From Calliphora vicina (Eukaryota; Arthropoda; Insecta; Diptera; Calliphoridae), in NCBI RefSeq assembly GCF_958450345.1, contig NC_088780.1, positions 102,994,226 to 103,058,225 on the forward strand: a stretch of 64,000 nt of DNA, in the 5' to 3' direction. Positions 57,841 through 64,000 of the stretch are shown here, piece by piece. The first letter of the stretch is position 1; every line of letters starts with the position of its first letter. Position numbers and translations under genes: made by a program. The notes under the pieces are model-generated. The model ran no database searches, was not told the origin of the DNA, and saw nothing but the letters and a program-made list of their open reading frames with translations.

Positions 57841-59622
57841 CTGTTTGGAGACATCGGAACCAGCAATACCCATAGCAACACCAATATCAGCCTTCTTTAA
57901 AGCAGGCGAATCGTTGACACCATCACCGGTTACAGCCACAATAGCACCCATACGTTGGCAGCCTTCAACAATGATCAACTTCTGTTGGGGCGAGGTACGA
58001 GCGAATACAATTTCAGTGTGGTAACGCAAGATTTCATCCAATTGATCGGAGGATACGTCACGCAATTCAGCACCATGTACAACGGCAGCCTTGGCTTCGC
58101 GGGGATTGACTTCAGAGACGGGAATATTCAAACGTTGGGCGATATCTTCGACGGTTTCGTTGCCTTCGGAAATGATACCGACAGATTTGGCAATAGCCTT
58201 GGCAGTGATGGGATGATCACCAGTGACCATGATGACTTTGATACCAGCAGAACGGCACTTGGCGACGGCATCGGGTACAGCGGCACGAGGAGGATCAATC
58301 ATGGACATGAGGCCAACGAAACGTAAGTTATCAATGGGGAAGTTGACGTCGTCAGTGTTGAATTTGAAGCCAGTGGGGTATTTGTCGGAGGGCAACATAA
58401 AGTCACAGAAACCCAACACACGTTCACCCAAACCTCCCAATTCCATGTAGGCGTTATTGAAAGCTTCCTTCATCTCTTCGTCCAAGACCTTTTCTTTGCC
58501 GTTGATGAAAATGGTGGCGCAACGTTCCAAGATACGCTCGGGGGCACCCTTCATGACGAGCAAGTAACGTGGATCGGAGGGATCTTCAGTTTCGTGAATT
58601 GAGACCTGATACTTATTGGTGGAGTTGAATGGAATTTCGGCAGCCTTCTTGTTGCGTTTACGAATGTTCATAACATCACCGAGAGCCAATTCCATACACT
58701 TCAACAAAGCAGCTTCTGAAGCGTCACCGCTGACTTCTTTCTTCAAAATTGGAACACCTTCTTGGCCGCCTTTGAATTCAGCACGGTTGCAGAGAGTGGC
58801 AATGCGAGAGAGCGCCTTGAATCCAGGGCTAGTTCTATCGTATTGGACACCCGACTGATCTTCTGTTGTATCGGCCTCAATGATTTGATTATCGAACCAC
58901 ATGTGAGCGACAGTCATACGATTCTGGGTCAGGGTACCGGTCTTATCCGAGCAAATGGTGGAGGTGGAGCCCAAAGTTTCCACAGCTTCCAAATTCTTTA
59001 CCAAACAATTCTTCGAAGCCATACGCTTGGCAGTCAAAGTCAAGCACACAGTTACGGTAGCCAATAGACCTTCAGGTACGTTAGCGACAATAATACCAAT
59101 CAAGAAAATAACAGCATCCAACCAATGGTAACCCAAAATGAAGGCAATAACGAAGAAGGTCACACCCAAGAATACGGCCACACCGGTAATCAAATGAATG
59201 AAATGGTGAATTTCCTTAGCGATGGGAGTTTCACCAGTATCCAAACCGGAAGCCAAACCAGCAATACGACCCATGACTGTGTGATCACCACAACTGATGA
59301 CAACACCCTTGGCAGTGCCCTCGACAGCGTTGGTGGAGAAGAAAGCCAAATTCTTTGTTTCCAAGGGATTTTCATGAGTGAATTCGGCACCACGAGACTG
59401 GGGCTCAGATTCACCAGTCAACGATGAATTATCGACCTTAAAGTTACGAGCCTCTATGATGCGTATATCAGCTGGGATACGATCACCGAATTTCACTTCG
59501 ACCACATCACCCAAGACCAAATCTTCGGCGCGCAGAGTGAGTTTCTCACCCTCACGAATGACAGTGGCGAATTGAGGAACCATGTTTTTGAAAGATTCCA
59601 TAATTTTTGAACTTTTTGATTC
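57841..59622 (-). CDS. Atpalpha: Na+/K+-ATPase alpha, catalytic exon (A, P, N domains, M3-M4)
   Basis: 1,782 bases, phase 0/0, residues 130-723. Acceptor TTTTCCAG|GAATCA; donor TCCAAACAG|gtaag. The order is: ESKSSKIMESFKN start; A-domain TGES (residues 198-201) for dephosphorylation; M3; M4 with VPEGLL (Glu313, mammalian 327); the phosphorylation motif CSDKTGTLTQ (Asp355, mammalian 369); N domain with KGAPER; hinge MVTGDHPITAKA; Mg-binding TGDGVNDSP near residue 695. The enzyme uses one ATP to export three sodium and import two potassium ions across the plasma membrane. Tyr390 (codon TAC, 58,840-58,842) is the residue I recall as A-to-I edited to Cys in Drosophila. No catalytic residue is missing. 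Confidence 0.98.
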
Positions 59623-59684
59623 CTGGAAAATTAAAACATGATTAACAATATATAAATTGGGGATTTTTGTTATGTTATACCAAC

Positions 59685-59951
59685 CTGATAGTAAGAGAAT
59701 ATACCAGTCACTATAACTACAGCAGAAAGTACGATACCCAAATATAAATTATCATCTGATGGCTCTTCGCTGGTACTAGCCTGAATGGAGTAGGCAACAA
59801 AACATAAAATAGCACCAATCCACAATAACATGGCGAAACCACCAAACAAATTTTTACAGAACTTTACCCATTCGGGTGTTTGTTTGGGTGGTGTAAGAGC
59901 ATTAGGACCATCACGTTCTAAATTCTCTTTAGCCTTGGCATGACTTAGACC
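59685..59951 (-). CDS. Atpalpha: Na+/K+-ATPase alpha, M1-M2 exon (ouabain site)
   Basis: 267 bases, phase 0/0, residues 41-129. Acceptor TAAATTTCAG|GGT; donor TATCAG|gttggt. It reads GLSHAKAKENLERDGPNALT, PPKQTPEWVKFCKNLFGGFA, MLLWIGAILCFVAYSIQAST, SEEPSDDNLY and LGIVLSAVVIVTGIFSYYQ. M1 and M2 are joined by the first extracellular loop, the main part of the cardiac-glycoside site. In mammalian numbering it has Gln111 and Asn122, both typical of sensitive pumps, but Ser at 119, where I recall Ala in D. melanogaster. The intron downstream is only 62 bases. Confidence 0.97.
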
Positions 59952-60010
59952 CTGAAATTTATAAAGAAAATTATTAGAATATAGAAAGAATAAGTAGAAA
60001 GGAAACTTAC

Positions 60011-60142
60011 ATTTTCAGGATGTGTCTGAAAGCGCTGATACAGCTCTTCAGGAGTGATTTTATGATAATCGATATCTAACTCCTGTTTGAGATCATCTAA
60101 ATTTTCTTTTTTTGCTGCTTTAGAAGGCATTTTGCGTTTTGA
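60011..60142 (-). CDS. Atpalpha: Na+/K+-ATPase alpha, exon with internal start
   Basis: 132 bases, phase 0/0. Acceptor ATTATATAG|TCAAAA; donor GAAAAT|gtaagt. It reads SKRKMPSKAAKKENLDDLKQ, ELDIDYHKITPEELYQRFQT and HPEN. In the long isoform it follows the exon at 63,644. Met at 60,128-60,130 gives the 1002-residue isoform (MPSKAAKK...), as in Drosophila. The Lys-rich cytoplasmic N-terminus influences conformational equilibrium in other pumps. A 3.5-kb intron separates it from the upstream exon and could hold an alternative leader. Confidence 0.96.
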
Positions 60143-61479
60143 CTATATAATGTGGAAATTAAAAATAGAGAAAAAGTTGGGTATAAGTAAAATTGTTAAA
60201 TTATTTTGTGGTAATACAGTAGAAGAGATAGAAAGATTTTATTGATATTTTTTTTTAAAGATGTCCGTATACCGTTTTTTATTTATTTATATGTTTAAAC
60301 CCAGCTACTATTTTCATGCCATTTTTAATAAACAAGTGTGATTTTTTTATTTCAATATTTGTTGTTTTAATTAAACGTGTCAATTGATAATAATTACGCG
60401 TGTTTATATAGACAGAGTTTTGGCCGAAATAAAGGTGTTAGATTTGATTTGTTATCAGTTTCAGAAAAGATCAAAGCATTAGATATTTTTTTTAAAAAAA
60501 ATAGTTTTTATACCATTTCACCATAACCATTTATTTATACCATTTTTATGTTTAATAATATAATTTGTTTTTAATTACATTTTACCAAATGTATACAGCT
60601 AAATAAATCTATAATTATATAAATTTAATAACAAGTTAGTAGTTTAGTTTTTTGTGGGGAGGGGGAACTTACCCTTAATTTGATTAAGTTTTTTATAGAA
60701 AATAAAAATAATAAAAATAACAAAATGAAATGAATAAAATGAATAAAAGCAAAAATGTTTGAGTCGTGAGAAAATTCAAGTTTTTTTGTGTTGTGTTATT
60801 TCAAAATTGCAACTATTTAATTTAAATTGAAATGTGTTTTGTTTAACAGTAAACAAAAGCATACAAAAAATTGTCACGTTTGGTTTCAAATCAATCATTA
60901 GAATTGAAAATAAAAAAAACAAGTATTTTTTGTGTTATTGTTAAATTGAACACAATTTTCGTTGTGGGTTTTTTTTTAGAATTTAGGTGAATAATTCAAA
61001 AGATCAAATTGTTTATTTTTAAATACAAGTATTGTACGTCATTGATTAAAAATAAAACTCAATATTTTATCAACGAAAATGAATTTGTAGTTTTTTTTTC
61101 TCGTCTACATTTTGCAAAGATGTTGAAATTGCTTGTTTGCTTGCTTATTCGTTGTTTTATTGACAAAATTTTATGCTTAAAAGAAAATCTTGAACTATTG
61201 ACGTCATACAAAAACGTACATAAATTGCTTTCGTCAATTTTTCCTTAAATAGTACAACATTTACAAAATTTATTTTAATTGCTACAAAATTGAAGATTTT
61301 AAATAATTATTTAAGGCTGGAACTAATATTTATATAGCTATTTATAGCCCACTACTAATTTGAAAACTAGAAATTTTAGAAAAAAAAATAAAATATTTTG
61401 GTTGGGAAAAATTAATGAACGATGAATTTGAAGAACTGTACTGTTAGCGTTAATGTTAAAAATTTAAATTTGTTAAAAG
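60143..61479 (-). other. Large first Atpalpha intron, proximal part
   Basis: AT-rich. Contains a consensus-quality donor on the minus strand at 60,668-60,673 (listed separately). No coding exon recognised. Confidence 0.5.
60668..60673 (-). other. Candidate donor of an alternative leader exon
   Basis: The minus strand reads AAATTAAGG|GTAAGTTCC, a close match to the donor consensus, 526 bases upstream of the exon with the internal Met. It could end a non-coding first exon for the 1002-residue isoform. No promoter element is distinct enough to support it. Confidence 0.25.
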
Positions 61480-63115
61480 TTTCTCATATTTTTAGAAATT
61501 TTAGGTTTTCAAAATTCCACATTTTGAAAATTTAAGATTTTTATTGGTTTTAAAATGCATTTCAAACTGGAAAATTTTAAGTATAAATTTGAAAAACCAG
61601 TATTTTTTTAAAACTCAAATATTTTTACTAAAAACAATATAAAATATCTAAAAAATTCATTAAGAAGTTTACATTTGTATTGAATTCTAATTTTTTGTGC
61701 AAATTTAAATCAGTATTTTTATAAAATCTCAGACTTTGACCAAAAAATTTTATTTTAATATAGAAAATACAGAAGAGGTGTAAGAAGTTACAATTTTATT
61801 AAATTAACAATATTAAAATTTTTCAAAATTGCATTTAAAACATCAATGATTTATAAATTTGTACTGAAATTTGAAAAATCATTATTTTTTTTGAAAATCA
61901 GATACATATTTCCACTATAAAATAATATTTTCACAACAACAAAACTATTTGAATAATAAAAAGTTTTAAATTGTAGTGATTTCTCATTTTTTTACAAATC
62001 TTGAAAAACCAGTATTTTTTGAGAAGCTCGGGTGTTTCACAAAAACTAATGATTTAATGTAGAAACAACAGCAAATTATTAAAAACATTTCAAATTCTGT
62101 AAATTTCTTATGAATTCTGGTTTTTATTGTAAATTTTAAAAACCAGTATTTTTCGAAAATCTGAAATTTTTACCATAAAATATTATTTTAGTGCAGAAGC
62201 AACATCAATTGGCTTAAAAATACATTAAAAAGTTGAAAATTGTAATATTGATACAGAATGATGATTTTTATTAAACATTTCAAAAACCAGTATTTTTATA
62301 AATTTAAGATTTTAAATTAAAAATTTAATTTTTTATAGAATATATAGAAATATTTTATAAAATGTGAAAATTCTGTAATTTGTTGACGTGTTATGAATTT
62401 CAAAAACCAGTATTTTTGGAAGAGTTCAAAAGTTTAAAAATGTTGGGTCTTTTTAAGTAAAAAGATAATAAAACAATGTAAATAATTGTCCTAAAAATTA
62501 ATTTAAAAATAGAAAATGGTAATATTTATTCTAAATTCTGATTTTTATCCAAAATTTTAAAAACCAGTATTTTGCGAAAAAAAAAGATTTTAATGGAAAA
62601 AAATTATCGATAATATAGAATATATAGAAAATGTTGAGAAAAAGTTAAAATTCTGTAAATTTTTCTAGTTTTAATGAATTTTAAAAACCAGTATTTTTTT
62701 AAAAGTTCAAAAGTTTAAAATGTTTGGGTAAAAATAATAAAACAATGTAAATTGCTTAAAAAAAATAATTTAAAAGTTGAAAATCATAACAATTGACTTT
62801 TATTGAAGATTTCAAAAACCAGTATTTTGCGAAAATCTAAGATTTTAACTTAAAAATTTTCAACTTTTTAGAAAAAGTTAAAATTCTCTAAATTTTGTTT
62901 TCAAAATTTAAAGAAAATCTTAATATTTGTACAGAATTCTGACATTTATAGAAAATTTTAAAAACCAGTATTTTTAAAAATTTGGAATTTTTACAAAAAA
63001 AAATGGAAATGTAATGTAAAATGTTGAAATTCTGTAAACTTTGTGTAGTTTTAAAGAATTTGAAAAACCAGTATTTTTTAAAATGTTTGGTAATTTAAAT
63101 TAGAAAATAAAGAAA
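61480..63115. repeat. Degenerate repeat with AAAACCAGTATTTT words (intron)
   Basis: The word AAAAACCAGTATTTT or a one-base variant occurs near 61,594, 61,998, 62,129, 62,281, 62,401, 62,558, 62,683, 62,812, 62,955 and 63,061. It is usually followed by AAATCTGAAATTTTTAC-type sequence and preceded by AATTCTG-TTTTTAT. The period is about 105-155. It lies in the first visible intron. Non-coding. Confidence 0.8.
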
Positions 63116-63643
63116 ATTGTAGCAAACGTTTTTATGAAACGATTTCTGTTACAAAATCGAAATAATTGAAACCTGTATTCAAATAAAAATTTTATCTTTT
63201 CTAAATAAATTTTTCGAGTTTGAAATTTGAAAAAGTATTACAAACATTTTTGCTTTATAATGCCTGAACTTAAATATAATTTAATGAACATAACATATAC
63301 ATATTATTAAAAGTTTAAATTAAATCCAAAACCACAAAAGTTTATATTAAATTTAAAAATAATAAGAAACCAAAACCACATGCAAAAAAAAACCAAATCA
63401 ATGTATTAAATAAAAATCAAGTGCATTACACAAAACCAAATAAAAATTTGTAGATTGCTGACATCTTAGAAAATAATAAAAAAATATATACAAATGAAAA
63501 AGAGATATAAATAAATTATAAGTATTACAATGTAAGGATGACAAAAACCCAACATAAATTTAAATGTTAAAGAGATATTGAATATTAATAATAAAAAAAA
63601 ATAAATGAAATAAAAACATAAAATTTTAAATGAAAATATTTAC
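63116..63643 (-). other. Distal part of the first visible Atpalpha intron
   Basis: AT-rich with A-rich tracts. Nothing recognised. Confidence 0.45.
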
Positions 63644-63724
63644 CTTGTAATGGCCATCGGCTGTAAGATTGTCGTCATCGGTTGGTACAACCGTGGCGAC
63701 ACGATAAGAGTCTGCTCTCCCATG
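63644..63724 (-). CDS. Atpalpha: Na+/K+-ATPase alpha, N-terminal exon of long isoform
   Basis: 81 bases, phase 0/0. Acceptor CATAATAG|CATGGG; donor TACAAG|gtaaat. It encodes HGRADSYRVATVVPTDDDNL and TADGHYK, matching the fly long isoform just after its first eight residues (the fly start exon ends ...YE before HGRADSYR). The ATG overlapping CATGGG is out of frame with the ATPase, so it is not the start. The true start exon lies beyond 64,000. With eight residues added, the long isoform would have 1041 residues. Confidence 0.93.
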
Positions 63725-64000
63725 CTATTATGGTTTATGTTTTATTTTTTTTTATAAATTTTGTTATTTTTTTCAAATTTATAAATATATAGATTATAGT
63801 TTTAGATATATTTCATTTATATATATAAAATTATAGTTTATATAAACAAAAATTAAAAAAAAAAATCAAAAAATTTTAAAATAACACCATAAAGAAGATG
63901 ACAAAAACGGCACAAGAACAAATACAAAATAATATTGAAGGTATTTAACAAAAAAAAAAAACATAAAGCAGCAGACAACAAGCAGCAGGCATCAATGAGA
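63725..64000 (-). other. Atpalpha intron at the window edge
   Basis: AT-rich, with no upstream coding exon recognised. Ends with an AGCAGC/GCAGCAGGC-type stretch at the edge. Confidence 0.5.

Noticed and set aside
57955..59575. Several plus-strand open frames of 65-123 codons opposite the catalytic exon
   Set aside because: They are shadows of a highly constrained coding strand, with no similarity of their own.
63700..63724. ATG in CATGGGAGAG as the start of the long isoform
   Set aside because: It is out of frame with HGRADSYR. The splice acceptor and the fly isoform place the true start in an upstream exon outside the window.

Overview
The window is AT-rich nuclear DNA of a higher fly (Diptera, probably a calyptrate muscoid or blow fly; inferred from the mobile elements and from protein similarity to Drosophila). 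It holds one recognisable cellular gene, Atpalpha, the alpha subunit of the Na+/K+-transporting P-type ATPase. The gene lies on the minus strand from about 40.5 kb to beyond the right edge. Its exons join in frame without error. They encode 1033 residues of the long isoform, whose first few residues lie on an exon past 64,000. They also encode a complete 1002-residue isoform that starts at the Met at 60,128-60,130. Residue numbers below use this 1002-residue form; add 14 for mammalian alpha-1 numbering.

Atpalpha layout, in transcription order: N-terminal exon 63,644-63,724; exon with the internal Met 60,011-60,142; M1-M2 exon 59,685-59,951; a 1,782-base exon with the A, P and N domains 57,841-59,622; M5-M6 exon 56,701-56,916; four mutually exclusive 95-base cassettes (56,418, 55,704, 51,858 and 48,105) that each encode the end of M6 and the L6/7 loop; M7 exon 42,595-42,769; M8-M9 exon 42,287-42,519; and the terminal exon with M10 and the stop 40,533-40,653. 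Every cassette has phase 0/2, so exactly one must be used to keep the frame. The introns are filled with tandem repeats, mostly of different families: an 11-base array, a GTAC-rich array, a 172-base array, TTCGAA-rich arrays, a ~165-base array and a CCAGTATTTT array.

The left 38 kb has no cellular gene that I can support. It begins with a 41-base satellite built round a dyad containing ATCGAT. After that it is a layered graveyard of mobile elements: mini-me-like GTCY repeats of two or three families, two mariner (D34D) fossils, two non-LTR reverse-transcriptase fossils, a Helitron, a hAT element with an 8-base target duplication, a Tc1-like MITE, fragments of an IS630/mariner-related transposase, and several unnamed terminal-inverted-repeat elements. 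A Transib-like element (ends CACWGTGGGAGAAA, 5-base duplication CCTCG) sits inside another repeat whose uninterrupted relative is also in the window. Between 36.2 and 38 kb is a degenerate array with repeated GC-rich CCCCCGGG cores, followed by the probable 3' UTR of Atpalpha.

No new cellular system is evident. The most interesting material is the four-cassette splice array with poor acceptor tracts, the ouabain-site Ser at mammalian position 119, the retained editable Tyr codon, the private minisatellites of the introns, and the Transib-like element with its paralogous empty site.
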